NCBI GenBank assembly: GCA_001936135.1
Contig: CP012820.1
Coordinates: 992,001-1,056,000 of the forward strand
Direction of reading: 5' to 3'
Length of the DNA stretch: 64,000 nucleotides
From: Saccharomycopsis fibuligera x Saccharomycopsis cf. fibuligera
Lineage: Eukaryota > Ascomycota > Saccharomycetes > Ascoideales > Saccharomycopsidaceae
The translations under genes and the position numbers were made by a program. The notes beneath the pieces were generated by a model that ran no database searches, was not told the DNA's origin, and saw nothing but the letters and a program-made list of their open reading frames with translations. Shown here in pieces: positions 32,271 to 43,800 of the stretch; positions within the stretch are counted from its first letter, which is position 1; every line of letters starts with the position of its first letter.

Positions 32271-35200
32271 CTAATCATCATCCATTTCTGATGGTTTCAA
32301 CAAACCACCCACCTTCATTGCTTTTTCCTTTTGAAGTCTTTGAGTTTCTATCAATTCGTTTTCTTTATCTTCCAAAAATAAATAATCCGTAGCATCACCA
32401 CCGTATTCTTTAATTTGCACCAAAAAGTCTCTTAACGTTCCCTTGAATTTATTCAAATCATTGTGTTGCTTGAACAAGGCAATAATAAAGTTTGACACTT
32501 GTTCTTGTTGTAACTGAGGGAACGCGTTTATCAACATGTTAGCTGTGAACTCCTTCAAATATATTGAGTTTGAGGTACCAGCAGGAGCCTCATTTTCCTT
32601 GTACAATGGCACCTTTATCTTATCAGCTTCCACCAATTCAATCAATTTGGCCAAGAGTTGCGACTGTAATCTGAAACCAGCTTTATGATCACTATCAGTT
32701 ATGACGTAAAAAGTGTCAGATAATATGGAAAAGTAGAAATTTTGGTAAAAAGCGGTGGTGAATGGAGTCTCGCCCAACTGCTCAACATTTCTAAGCAACT
32801 CAATTGCTAATGTTAAGCCTGAACTTTCCACTTCTCTATTGTTATGTTTGAATGCCCACAAAATTGCATCAATCAATTGCTTGAAAGCATCACCAGACAA
32901 ATTCAACAAGGCACTGAACGATTTCAAATCAATGACTTGCAACAATTTGTAAAACTCAACACGATGCTCTGGATAATTGGTAAAATCCTTATTAATCATA
33001 TCCAAAGTGCATTCAAACACATGCTGCAAAATCAATATAACCCCATCACCAATCAAATTACCCACTTTGTTAACCACAGTTGTCATACAGTTCAACACTT
33101 CAGCGTCTCTAGCATCAGGAACATTAGATCTATAATCATCAAGAACGGCACTTAATAATGGTTCCACCAAGTCTTTCACAACCTCTTCCAAATTATCAGC
33201 ACTCGATATGTAAGTTTCAACAAGATGCAAAATTTCCTTTTTAATGGTTCTCAACCCGCGCACCTTTGGTGTCTTGGTAGCAATCACACCTTCAGTAGCA
33301 ACTGTATTGGAGATCAAACTACTGGTTGCTCTATACAAAGACAACATATCAATGTAAATCAATCCCAATTGAGAATAAAAGCCTTGACCCAAAGATTTGC
33401 AGACCGCTAAATTCGTCTTAATAATGTTGGCAATAATTTTGACCGTTTCTGAGTTGGACAAAAGTTCTGGATCGTTATTGGCTTGTTCAATGATAGCACC
33501 CCAAGCAATATTTGGCAAATGCATTAAATCATGGAGAAGTCTATCTCTAGTGGTTTTTGCTGGTTGTGCACTTATTATGATACCACAAGCTTCATAAAAA
33601 GTATGAAGTTGCTGAGGCTGAAGATCTTCAGTGATCATTTGAATAGTTCTGATGATTTCATCAATAAACGGCTCTGTTTCACCAGCTTGAGTTAACACAA
33701 AGTGTCTTTTACATTTGTTGGTGATTTTAATGAATGTGTCACAAGCCATATCTTGCACACCTTCATGGGTTTCGTGCATGAATTCAAATAATTTATTGAC
33801 CACTGTCTTTAAAAATTTCCAGTGAGCTTTCAAGAATCTAGGATATTGACCAACAATGTACATGATGTTGGAAGCAACAACGGCTTTGTTATCCTTACCC
33901 CTCTTCATATCCGTTAAAGCCAACAAGTCTTTGATAACAGTAACTAAAAATCTTTTTTCCATTTCTTCAGTCATGGTACCGGAGATTGAACCAATAGCCC
34001 AACACAAAGTGTTAATATTGTGCCACGACCATTCAGATCCGTCAATTTGTTTGGCTAATTTGTCACTCATTATTTGTTCAGTATCTATAACATCCAAGTG
34101 AGTCAAGTACACCAATAATTCTCTCATTGACTTATATAAAGTAATTGTATCACTTTCCTTGACAAATTCTCTGACAATTTCACCTTCATCGTTCTCAACA
34201 ACAAGAACTTCTTCAGGTCTGACCATGGATTCAATAACCACAAGTCTTAGTTTAGAAAGAATATCAGAATATATATGTTTTCTTAGCGGAAATTTTTCCA
34301 ACAATTGAGGATTTGGCGCGCCAGCAGAAGCATTGAAAGTATGACCATAACCCAATTGCAAAAGAGGGCTCAATTCTGTTTGTGGTAACTTTTGCACTTC
34401 CAAAAATAAACCAGAGACCAATTTATTCCAGTAATCTAGACAGATTTTAAATAATTCTCTTTCTTCGATTCTAGATAATTCAACCAAATATTCATTAGCA
34501 GTAAGCAACACTGCCTTGTAAGCATCATTTTTTTCCAAAAAGTTGTAGTGAGTAGCCAAGAAAGTACTTAAATACATGGCCAAATCCTGCAAGAAAGCTT
34601 GGTCATAAGAACCAGCATTTTGATAAGATGCTCTCAAATCTGAACCCAATGGAACCATTGTGCTGATTTGCTCCAAAGAGCTCTTGAACATTTGAAAGAA
34701 TTTTTCGTCGTATTCTTCTTGATACAATGAAGAAACTTCAGTAAGACACTTGATGGTGACAGCTCTAGTAGACTCCAGTTGCAAGAATTTCAAACTGAGC
34801 AACTCCAATAAATTAGTCTCAAAAATGTATCCCAAGGGAATCCAATGCAAGTATCTCAACAAACATTTTAAAGTAGCAGCAAGCAATGATGGTTTAGAGG
34901 CTTTATCTAAAACTTCATAACATAACTTGAAAATCTCTTGGAACTCATTAGACAATGTCAATTTCAAATTTTTGGTTTTGGCCTGGGTCATTTGTTCACT
35001 AGAATAGTCAAAGATTTCTTCCGATAACAACTTCAAAATAATCATGTTATTTTCACACACATTGAAACCAGCTCTGGATGAGGCCACTAACTCGGGGATA
35101 AAGTTTGGCCAGTTTGCAGGCCAGTCTTTTTTCAAGATCTGAACCAAAGTCAAGTCACATTTGTTGATCAAAGATTTCTGAGTAGAGAATTGAGCATCAT

Positions 35201-35510
35201 CATCGCAAAGGGCAATGATCATATTTACAATAAAATTTCTAATTCCCAATCTTTGTTCATCAGGCAAAAGCTTCCAACGGGACTGAATCAACTTGTCCAA
35301 GATGGATAAGGCAATGTACTTGGTCTGTGGATCTTTGGAAGCTTCCAAAACCTGGCCGGCTCTTTGCCATGAGTCCGGATGCTCCTGGAACGCAGTGAGC
35401 ACTTCTTGGGCTTTTTGTCTATCTGTGCCGGAGCCCTTATAAAAGACGTTGACGACTTGATCTAGAAGACCAACGTCAAAGTCCTTGGAAAAATCAAGAA
35501 TTGACTCCAT
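32271..35510 (-). CDS. CRM1: Crm1 (exportin-1/Xpo1), nuclear export receptor for leucine-rich NES cargo
   Basis: 1079 residues, the usual length. It is a HEAT-repeat karyopherin that exports proteins, ribosomal subunits and some RNPs with RanGTP. The N-terminal importin-beta/CRIME region ([20 protein letters not shown]) and the NES-groove helices ([29 protein letters not shown]) are well conserved. The residue equivalent to the leptomycin-reactive Cys528 of human CRM1 is Thr533 here (DLLALT). S. cerevisiae also has Thr (539) there, so insensitivity to leptomycin B is predicted. The C-terminal acidic end (KPSEMDDD) is present. No intron is needed to explain the frame. Confidence 0.98.
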   Translation of the reverse strand: MESILDFSKDFDVGLLDQVVNVFYKGSGTDRQKAQEVLTAFQEHPDSWQRAGQVLEASKDPQTKYIALSILDKLIQSRWKLLPDEQRLGIRNFIVNMIIALCDDDAQFSTQKSLINKCDLTLVQILKKDWPANWPNFIPELVASSRAGFNVCENNMIILKLLSEEIFDYSSEQMTQAKTKNLKLTLSNEFQEIFKLCYEVLDKASKPSLLAATLKCLLRYLHWIPLGYIFETNLLELLSLKFLQLESTRAVTIKCLTEVSSLYQEEYDEKFFQMFKSSLEQISTMVPLGSDLRASYQNAGSYDQAFLQDLAMYLSTFLATHYNFLEKNDAYKAVLLTANEYLVELSRIEERELFKICLDYWNKLVSGLFLEVQKLPQTELSPLLQLGYGHTFNASAGAPNPQLLEKFPLRKHIYSDILSKLRLVVIESMVRPEEVLVVENDEGEIVREFVKESDTITLYKSMRELLVYLTHLDVIDTEQIMSDKLAKQIDGSEWSWHNINTLCWAIGSISGTMTEEMEKRFLVTVIKDLLALTDMKRGKDNKAVVASNIMYIVGQYPRFLKAHWKFLKTVVNKLFEFMHETHEGVQDMACDTFIKITNKCKRHFVLTQAGETEPFIDEIIRTIQMITEDLQPQQLHTFYEACGIIISAQPAKTTRDRLLHDLMHLPNIAWGAIIEQANNDPELLSNSETVKIIANIIKTNLAVCKSLGQGFYSQLGLIYIDMLSLYRATSSLISNTVATEGVIATKTPKVRGLRTIKKEILHLVETYISSADNLEEVVKDLVEPLLSAVLDDYRSNVPDARDAEVLNCMTTVVNKVGNLIGDGVILILQHVFECTLDMINKDFTNYPEHRVEFYKLLQVIDLKSFSALLNLSGDAFKQLIDAILWAFKHNNREVESSGLTLAIELLRNVEQLGETPFTTAFYQNFYFSILSDTFYVITDSDHKAGFRLQSQLLAKLIELVEADKIKVPLYKENEAPAGTSNSIYLKEFTANMLINAFPQLQQEQVSNFIIALFKQHNDLNKFKGTLRDFLVQIKEYGGDATDYLFLEDKENELIETQRLQKEKAMKVGGLLKPSEMDDD

Positions 35511-35979
35511 TTGTGATATTATCGTTGAATGAGCAGTGAGCTGCGCGCTGTCCAGCTGTGATGAATTGATGGGTTACTACTGTTGGTATTGGGAAGGAGT
35601 GTAAAAGTAATTAATATGGGGAGAATATGGCAATGGGTAGATTGAAACAAACACAACAAAGCTAGCTGACTGGTGAAGAGCGCTCCTGATTAGTTTGATT
35701 GTTGTGTTTTGTTTTCCGTGTGAACTGAGATCCTTTTTTATTGTTTTTTGTCTTTTGTTGATGGAAAGACAGAATTTTCTCTTGCCTTCCCGTTATTACC
35801 CGGATCTATAAATGTTGTCCTGAGCTACACGGAGCCAGCCAATGGCAAAGGCCACCAGATCTACAGGACGATAGTGATAACCATGTAATTGTAACAATTA
35901 TGATAACGATACCATAATGCTGCAATTGAGAGTATGGAGATATATAATGTACATAGTTATGCTAAAGTTTTTCTTTTGG
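35511..35979. other. CRM1 upstream region and PFS2 3' flank
   Basis: 469 bp of AT-rich DNA with no motif that I can name confidently. I see no gene. Confidence 0.4.
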
Positions 35980-36141
35980 CTAGTTTCTTCCTAGTCCAGG
36001 AAGACCTCCGCCGCGCTCATCACCACGACCCCCGCTAAGACCAGGCAACGAAAACCCACCATCGTAGTTGCTGTTGCTGTTATTATTATTATTATAATTA
36101 GTATTATTATTACCATCATCATCATTATTATTATTATTATT

Positions 36142-36176
<35 letters not shown>

Positions 36177-37734
36177 AGTTGTTATTGTTGCTATTATTAT
36201 TGCCACGCCCGAACAGTCTTCCGCCATTCTCATCATGTTTATCTCTGTTGCCGTTGCCACCACTAGCAGCAGCGGCTGCGTCCTGCGGCGAATCTGCTGC
36301 CTTCACCGCATTGACATTATTATTGATAGCATAGTGCCATGCTCCGATCTTGATATTGGTATAGAGTTCATCATTGAATGCACCTGGGTCGTTTGGTCTG
36401 GAACGACACCAGAATCTTGCTGATCTATCTGCACCCGCTGAACAAAGCAAATGTCCCAATGGATGGTATTCAAGACAATTGATCCCCTTTTCATGAGCAT
36501 ATGGAATAGAATGGCATGGCTCAATCGACGGTGCTTGGTAAAATGCTTTATTAGTACCTTGATTGATAGTATTTCTGTTGCCATTTCCCATGCCCATGCC
36601 CATACCTAAGCCGTTATTGTCAATGTTGATACCATTATTATTGATGCCAGCTGCTGCGTCTCCAAATGACGAATCCTGCAAGCTAGCATCAAACTGGTGC
36701 GAGTCTATGAGGTAATGATTCATCGAACCATCGTAGCCTCCAGTAGATACCATGGACGAGTGCACTGGGTTCCATGCCACACAGGACAAATCAGCTTCGT
36801 GACTTCTGATAATAAGCAAGTCCTTCATTGCTCGCAAGTCGAAAATTCGGCATGATCTATCCTTGGAAACGCTAGCGATAAGCCTTTGAGTGCCATTGGG
36901 CTGAAATTTGGTCTTGGTAACATTATGCTTGAACCCCAAAATGGTATTGATACAAGTACTTGCTCGTGGGTCCCAAAGCTTAAGCAAATTATCTTTGGAT
37001 CCACTAACAATCAATCCCAAACTAGGATGCCAATCACAACATTTAACATCCCAATTGTGGCCCTTCAATGATCTTTCTTCTTCACCGGTATTGAAATTCC
37101 ATATCTTCAAGTATCGATCATCTGAGCAACTAACAAATCTTGAATCGTTTGGCGAGAAAGCCAAATCCCGCACGGCATCCACATGAGCATTGACAATATT
37201 AACATTATTGAAGTTTGGCTGCCAGAACTTAATAACTCCTTCTTGATCTCCAGAAATCAACCAATCGTCATTATGTGAGTAACATAACGAGTGAATTGCA
37301 GAATCATGAGCCTGCATAATTGTTTCGAAATTGAAGGTCATCCCGTTCCATAAAGTGAACTCTCCAGCATAATTGGCACTAATAAGTCTTCTTCCCTCGG
37401 GAGTCCATCTAATGGTGTTTATTGCATGTCTTGCCTTATTGGCACTCAAATGGACAAACTTGGTCTGCACATCAACAATCGGGAATTCGTCCCTGTAAGC
37501 AGCAGGCGGCATTAAATCGGCTAAATATGAAGCCTCTGGCCTCACTTTGCCAAGATATTGTTTCCTTATGCCTCTTGTACGTTGCAACACCCACCTGCCA
37601 ACAGTATTTCCGTGGTCCACTGTTCTTCTGTGCGCGGTTTTACGTTGCTGGGACGCTAGCTGCTGCTCCAAGTTTTGCTGATAAAAAGACTTGTCGTTGT
37701 CATCATTGTTTCTAAATCGCTTATTGGGATACAT
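35980..37734 (-). CDS. PFS2: Pfs2, WD-repeat subunit of cleavage and polyadenylation factor
   Basis: 584 residues. An N-terminal basic segment with [18 protein letters not shown], diagnostic of Pfs2/WDR33, precedes seven or so WD repeats (about residues 95-455; for example [47 protein letters not shown]). The scaffold holds together CPF and CF IA during mRNA 3'-end formation in the nucleus. The C-terminal tail after about residue 475 is an Asn-rich tract followed by Gly/Arg-rich [10 protein letters not shown]. This makes it longer than the S. cerevisiae protein (about 465). A mixed AAC/AAT array (36075-36190) encodes the Asn tract. It is divergent from CDC43. Confidence 0.96.
36075..36200. 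repeat. Asn-codon trinucleotide tract in PFS2
   Basis: ATT/GTT arrays on the plus strand (AAT/AAC on the coding strand) encode a long Asn run with an Asp interruption. A pure (GTT)n block lies near 36142-36180. Confidence 0.8.
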
Positions 37735-38162
37735 ATTAATAATTGATTTATGGGTTCACTGAATCCTCGACTTGGAAAATTATATTCTCTTCAAAATAAA
37801 GACAGTCGCGTTATCCCAGATACAGAACTAATGGAAGAAAGCTCACATCGAAATATCACCATCACCAACAAACATTATCATCAATATCGATACTATAGAA
37901 AGTCGGCTAGAAAAAATGGTTTGGGGGTGAGACAGTAGGGTGATACTATAGACCCTTCGCAGTGGCACCTTCATGAAAAAAAGAGTGAGTGAACATGTAA
38001 ATGTATACGCTTCAGGACACTGTGGAAACGATGATGATCACGATGATCATGATACAATGATTATTGATATGATATCTATCAACACACTATCATCCAATTT
38101 AGTCATTCATTATATACTAGCAAACCTACATACATTCTCTTATTTTTAATCCACTAAAGAGC
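37735..38162. promoter_or_regulatory. PFS2-CDC43 divergent promoter
   Basis: 428 bp. It contains overlapping GATGAT/ATGATCA repeats at about 38028-38060. No named site is recognised and no gene is seen. Confidence 0.4.
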
Positions 38163-39542
38163 ATGGCTAACTTACCGCTGACGTTGGCAGACTACCTCGA
38201 TGATGAAAATGACCCAGTCAGACAACAACATACAAAACTCGAGTTCGCCATGAAGCGGCACATTAAATATTTTCAAATGTGCTTGAATGTGCTACCGTCA
38301 CGGTTACAAAGTGAAGACTCGAATAAATTGGCTCTTGTTTACTTTTGTCTCAATGCATTAGATATGCTTCATAGCGTTGATAGTGTGGTGAATAAGTCTG
38401 AAGATCGCAGACCGGATATCTTGCAGTGGATCTACTCTCATTATAATGGCGATGGGTTCAGAGGTTCCTTGACTCATTCATTAAAAGTTTCTGCTGATAC
38501 TGACGTTAACAAAGATCTTGAACAGCGCGCCACTGAAAATAATAAAAACAGAGAGGAGGACTATGATAATGGCAGTGAAGGTAGCTACGATCCTGCCAAT
38601 TTAGCAGCAACATATTTTGCCCTTTGCATACTCTCCATACTAAAAGACACCCAACTCCCACAAAAGCTTGATCGCTTTAGTATAATGAACTACGTGAAAC
38701 GATGTCAGCTCCCCAACGGCTCCTTCACTTCAATTTTAGACATCCATGGTAATCCCTATGGTGAGCATGATTTACGGATCTGTTTGGTGGCAGCGTCTAT
38801 CAGAAAACTCCTCCAATTTGATAACGATACAATAACTGCAGACGAAAGAAAGGAAAACGATATTGATGTGGACAAGTTGGAAGAACATATTTTGAGCTGC
38901 TTGGCTTATAGTGGTGGGTTTGGTGGAAGGCCACATCTTGAAGTGCACGCCGGTTATACTTTTTGCGGATTAGCAGCGCTAAAACTCATCAACAGGTTGC
39001 CTTTGAAACGGAAAACCGGGCACAACAGAGGTACCACTAGCACCTCGAATAACAACAACGCTAACTATAGTAAGCTCAACAGCACGGATCCCGATTTTAG
39101 CAAAACTATCGGCTGGCTCGCTAGGCGCCAACTCTGGTTCAACGAATATAATCGCAGTGAGTTCGAAACCAATGAATTCTTCGACATTGTGGACTTGGGA
39201 GGCATGAATGGCCGTGAAAACAAATACGCGGATACATGTTATGCGTTTTGGGTTACTGGTTCCCTTGACTTGTTAGGGCATCTGCAAATCATCCACTTGC
39301 CAGCTTTAGAGCACTATATGCTTTCAGGGACCCAAAACTTGCTTGTTGGTGGATTTAGCAAAGTTCATGAAGAGATGCCGGACCCATATCATTCCAGCTT
39401 GGGCATAACCGCATTGAAGCTTGCTGGAAGTCAGTATTTGGACAGCGTGAAGGAGGTCGATGTTGAGTTGGTATTGACGAAGGAATCCAAGGAGTTTATA
39501 TTAGGATTGGATTGGAATGCTAGTGGGAAAGTTTTACGGTGA
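38163..39542 (+). CDS. CDC43: Cdc43, beta subunit of geranylgeranyltransferase type I
   Basis: 459 residues with prenyltransferase beta repeats. Examples are the start ...KYFQMCLNVLP, then YDPANLAATYFALCILSIL, CQLPNGSF, GEHDLRICLVAASI and GGFGGRPHLEVHAGYTFCGLAAL. Zinc ligands are recognisable as Asp and Cys in KYADTCYAFW and His in DPYHSSLGITAL. It attaches geranylgeranyl to CaaL proteins such as Rho1 and Cdc42, together with the Ram2 alpha subunit. It is longer than S. cerevisiae Cdc43 because of polar inserts at about 115-140 and 285-310. Its key substrate gene CDC42 lies 20 kb to the left. Confidence 0.93.
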   Translation: MANLPLTLADYLDDENDPVRQQHTKLEFAMKRHIKYFQMCLNVLPSRLQSEDSNKLALVYFCLNALDMLHSVDSVVNKSEDRRPDILQWIYSHYNGDGFRGSLTHSLKVSADTDVNKDLEQRATENNKNREEDYDNGSEGSYDPANLAATYFALCILSILKDTQLPQKLDRFSIMNYVKRCQLPNGSFTSILDIHGNPYGEHDLRICLVAASIRKLLQFDNDTITADERKENDIDVDKLEEHILSCLAYSGGFGGRPHLEVHAGYTFCGLAALKLINRLPLKRKTGHNRGTTSTSNNNNANYSKLNSTDPDFSKTIGWLARRQLWFNEYNRSEFETNEFFDIVDLGGMNGRENKYADTCYAFWVTGSLDLLGHLQIIHLPALEHYMLSGTQNLLVGGFSKVHEEMPDPYHSSLGITALKLAGSQYLDSVKEVDVELVLTKESKEFILGLDWNASGKVLR

Positions 39543-39968
39543 AATTGCACTCACTTTAAGCGGTGTTTTTCGTGTCTACCCTTTCTACAATTGTTCAATA
39601 TCCCACCATCTCATCATAACATGCATCACATTATGCATCACATAATGCAGCGCAGCATCTAAAGGTGTATGCTTCCATATCGATTTTTACTGATTGCTTA
39701 TCTGTTATGCTTTCTTTTTTTTTTTTTTTACATGCGTTTTATTTTCTCGCTAACCGTTTATGTTTTAATTGATTGCTCGTTTATGCAGCTAGTATAATAA
39801 AAAGGGTCCTTTTTTAAAAAATTTTATCAAAGTAATATATAGGTCAGATCAACGGGGTGTCTATAAGATACGAGTTGCACAATGAAATGCTACGGCACTC
39901 AGCAGCATTTCAATTGATGACTTTCTCAAAGCAACGAGCAGCTCCAGCATCAGAAATCTTAATCAAAC
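39543..39968. other. Convergent intergenic region CDC43-PBI2
   Basis: 426 bp. Two 11-bp direct copies of ATGCATCACAT lie at 39621-39643. There is a T run at 39716-39729 and a small inverted repeat, AAAAAGG-GT-CCTTTTT, at 39799-39814. I see no gene. Confidence 0.5.
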
Positions 39969-40494
39969 TTATAAAGTGTGAACTTCTTTGTCTTCTTCAA
40001 CAGAAACAACTTCTGGGAACTGGCTGACACTAGCAGTATGGAAAGCTGGCAATTTGACAGAAAAAGCCTTGATGATTTCAAATTCATTAGTGATTTCACC
40101 GCCTAACTTTTTGACCTCATCTTTAATGCTACAGTTTTGTTAGTTTAAAACAATCCAGAAACTCGATCAACATCAGTGCCAACTGATACCATCCGCAAAC
40201 ACACACAGCGCACAACCGTTACTACTGCTGCTCAATGCTGTCTGCAGGGTGTGCGTCACCTTTCATGATACATACACTTTGAATCTGTCATCGGTGGTTT
40301 CGTTCTTCACAGAAATCTAAAACCCAAGTGAGGGCCCTTGTTAGTATTGGCAAACGCATAAAGTACTATTGGTTGCACTTCGTGTCACCACGCAAGTACA
40401 ACTAGCAAGTGATAAGCGCCATCGACATCATGAAACAGGGGGGCAAGCAACATACAATGTAGTGTTTTGGGGTGGAGTCAGTAGCGGCACTCAT
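39969..40494 (-). CDS. PBI2: Pbi2-type proteinase B inhibitor (three exons)
   Basis: Exons are 40456-40494, 40276-40316 and 39969-40128. Intron 1 (139 nt) has GTATGT and TACTAAC (40340-40346). Intron 2 (147 nt) has GTATGT, a variant branch AACTAAC (40139-40145) and a 3' site only eight bases on. The spliced reading gives 79 residues starting MSAATDSTPKHYIISVK and ending VVSVEEDKEVHTL. S. cerevisiae Pbi2 has 75 residues and ends with nearly the same VEEDKEVHTN. The fold is that of the subtilisin propeptide/inhibitor I9 family. It inhibits vacuolar protease B and, in S. cerevisiae, assists vacuole fusion. Each exon is too short to stand out as an open frame. Confidence 0.9.
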
Positions 40495-40837
40495 TTTGAA
40501 TGAACTTGCAAAGCGATAGGAATAGAAATAAAGGGATCTGAAACGGTAATTGAGCAATGTCACTATTTCGAAAAGAATTTGTATCAAAATCAACAACAAT
40601 TGAGGAATAAAAACAGTATAAAATGAACAGAATTGAAAAGGAAGTGAGTACAGACGATGCCCTCTGATCTCTCGAGGCGCCAGCTTTTAAACCATTACGA
40701 TCAGGTCTTTTTTACCCGGATACTGTATCGCTGAGTTGCGTCATCGTACATGCAAAACTACACTTGATAGATAACAAGCCACAGTCAAACACATTGCGAA
40801 TATATAAACACCAGCCACCGCTCCTCCCGTGAGCCTC
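40495..40837. promoter_or_regulatory. PBI2 promoter / YEN1 3' flank
   Basis: 343 bp between the YEN1 stop and the PBI2 start. AT-rich, with no recognised element. Confidence 0.4.
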
Positions 40838-43800
40838 TCACTCGCTGTCGCTTGTGTTGATGTCAAGAAGCTTATCCAATATCGCCAGATTGTCTTTCTT
40901 CAACAGCTTTTCGCTGAAGTCGATCTTGCGCACGTAATGTGGTTTAGACCAGCTAGACCCAAGCAGCAGCAACGGCTGTGCTTCACGCTTACTACTCTCG
41001 CGCTCGCTTTTCGCCTTTGTTGTCTTCTTTGCGCTGCGCAAGGGCGTCAAGCATTCTTCTTGCGTTAGATCAACTACCCGAATCTTTGTCGGGGTTTTGC
41101 TGGTCAAAGTGTCAGCTGGGGTAGACTGTAGTGCCACTTTTTTTGTTGGTGAGATCCGTTCCATCAATTCTTCGAACTCTGCCATGTCTGAGGAAAAACC
41201 CTCGTCGGTGAACTCATTATCTGACCATCCCAATTCTTGCAAACTTTCGGCCCGTCGCACTGCTGGACCATTCCCATTACGGGGTTTCATTTGCTTGTCA
41301 TTTGATTTTGGTTTGTCGGGTTGCACTTTGTGCTTTCCGATGGAGGAGAATGCACACTGTGTCTTGGTGCTACTTTTGAGTGCCCCATCATTACAATTTT
41401 CTCTTTTGTCTTCTGGCTTCTTGGTATGCTGTGTAGTCTCGAAATCTTCTGACAGTGAAATGCTTCTCACCAAAATCGGATTTTTATCACCGCCGCCATC
41501 ATCCGCATCGTCCGCATTACCCTTGTCTTTTCTTGCAATTGCGCCAATGCTGACATCAAACTCGGAGTCTGACTCATTATGCTCATAGAAAAAAGTATCC
41601 AATTTATCAAGTAAATTATTACTGCTACCGTTATTCAAAGAAGATTGTCCAAAACTCATGCCGAAGGGTGAGTCCACTGTATCCAAAATCCTCTCCAACC
41701 GATCTTCTTCATCTTGATCATCTTGATTTTTGTCCATACCAGCGCTATTTTTGCTGTCAGCATTCTTATTGTCATCCGCATTGATGTTTTTGCTATATTG
41801 GTTAACATCATTTGCTTCTGCAACCACAGTAGGCTGCTCGATAAACTCAATTGTACTTTCAGTAATGCCCATAGTAGTATCTTCATCAGTTATCCGGATA
41901 ACTTTGGAGGAAGAACCATCGACTCTGTTGACGCCTATTGTGCTACTACTGGTAGCAGTAGCCGGTCTTTGCGATACACTTTCTGATGGCACTTTGTGTG
42001 GTGATTTAGCAGAAACAGAAGGCGCGACAACTCTTGCTGGGCTCTTACCTCTGGGCTTGAAGAAATCAGTAATTGTCGCCATTCCCATTGTCTTCTTGCT
42101 ATTTTTCATCTGTAGACTTCTGCCATTTATGTTGGCAGTATTCACGGTTCTGCTTAGTCTTTCATTAACACCGGACTCAGTCAGATTTTTCTCTTTTGAG
42201 GACGAATGCAAAAAGCCAAATGTGTCGAGTTTTGTCTTTTGCGTTGTATATGAACGACTGCGTTTTATTGGTTTGGATTTTTTCTTTTCTTCTCTTTCAG
42301 CAGCTGACGCAGCTTTCTTTTTTTCTTTTATTTGTTCTTGAATTTCAAACTCTTTTAAGACATTAGGTACATAATAGTTGATTATTTCTCTAGGAATCCA
42401 GCAAGATATTAAATGTGCATCTCTTTTCTTCCTCGACTGTTTGGCCAATTTTTGTTTGTTTTGCTTTTCGGCTTCTTCTTCGTCTTCTTTGTCTTCTTTG
42501 TCTTCTTTGTCTTCTTTGTCTTCTTTGTCTTCTTCGTCTTCCGCGTCATCCCTCTCGTCATCATTTTCTTTACTCTCTTCATCATCAGTCGAAACACCGC
42601 TTTCTGATTCTGAACTAATAGCAATATAGTGATCCTCGAATACTCCGTCAACTGAGGCTGCGCTGTTTACTCGACTGAAACTTTTGGGTATAATCCTGTT
42701 AAACAATTGGTTCTTATGATAGCTAACCCTTACCAAATCAACACGGTGCTGAATACTATTGCTTTCGCAGTATTTCAAGTTTCGTCTTTTGATCGGATAG
42801 GAAATAGATTTGATCCGATCAATGTAAATTTCCTTCTTTTGGTCAGGGTCCATTTCTTGTTGATTTTGGGCAAGGAAATATACCAAATAACATTGATCTA
42901 ATTCTTTAACTAACCAATCTCTTGAATTCTTGTTATTCAAAGGTTGATTATTGGTTCCATTGGTTACTGCATTTCTTCCATTTAAAGCATTCGTCAACAT
43001 CGCCTCAAAATCAGGATACTTAAATTTTTTCTCCCATGACAATGATGGCGTTGGTTCCTCGTATTTGCCTATTCTATAATGAAGTGACTCAAGCTTCCAT
43101 TTTCTTGATACCGGTTTCATTGTGTATACATTGTCACAGGTAATGTAATCATATTGGTCATTCACCCCTGATACTCTGCGAATTCTTACTTTTTTTATAC
43201 GCACACCAATATCTGTATCATTAGACTTGGTCCCAATGGCTTGATGCACTCTATCTAAATCAAGCATACTGGGCTCAATATCATTAGTAATGTATTTTTG
43301 ACCAGTTTCTGCAAAATTTGTCATTCCATCCAAAAAGCTAAAAATATTGATTTTGTTAACCATTGGGTAGAAAAAAAGCAGAATTATGTAGTCTGGCGGG
43401 AATCCTGCTAGTTTATCATTTTCCACGAAAGTTGTCTTTGATAAGTTTCTTTCAAAAAACTTATAAGAATAATTTGTTAAATGATGTTTGAGCCGTATTT
43501 TAAAATCAGCAAGTTGGGTCAATCTATAATTAGTACTGTACACGTTCTCCGATAAGTAAATATCTTTCAAAATCATTGCAAAATCAGGCACATCGGCATC
43601 TTTTAATTCAACTACATCGTTTTTGCTCTTTTTTTTTTTATTTGAGGCATCTGCGAATAGCTTCATCTTTGGTGATCCCATTAATGCTACTGCTGCGGCT
43701 CGTTTAGACCCCATATTTTTAATTCCGCCACTGTAATCTGATCCATTAAGCAATGCAAAAAGTAACATTCGCCATCTATTGAATCCAGTGACTCTTTCTA

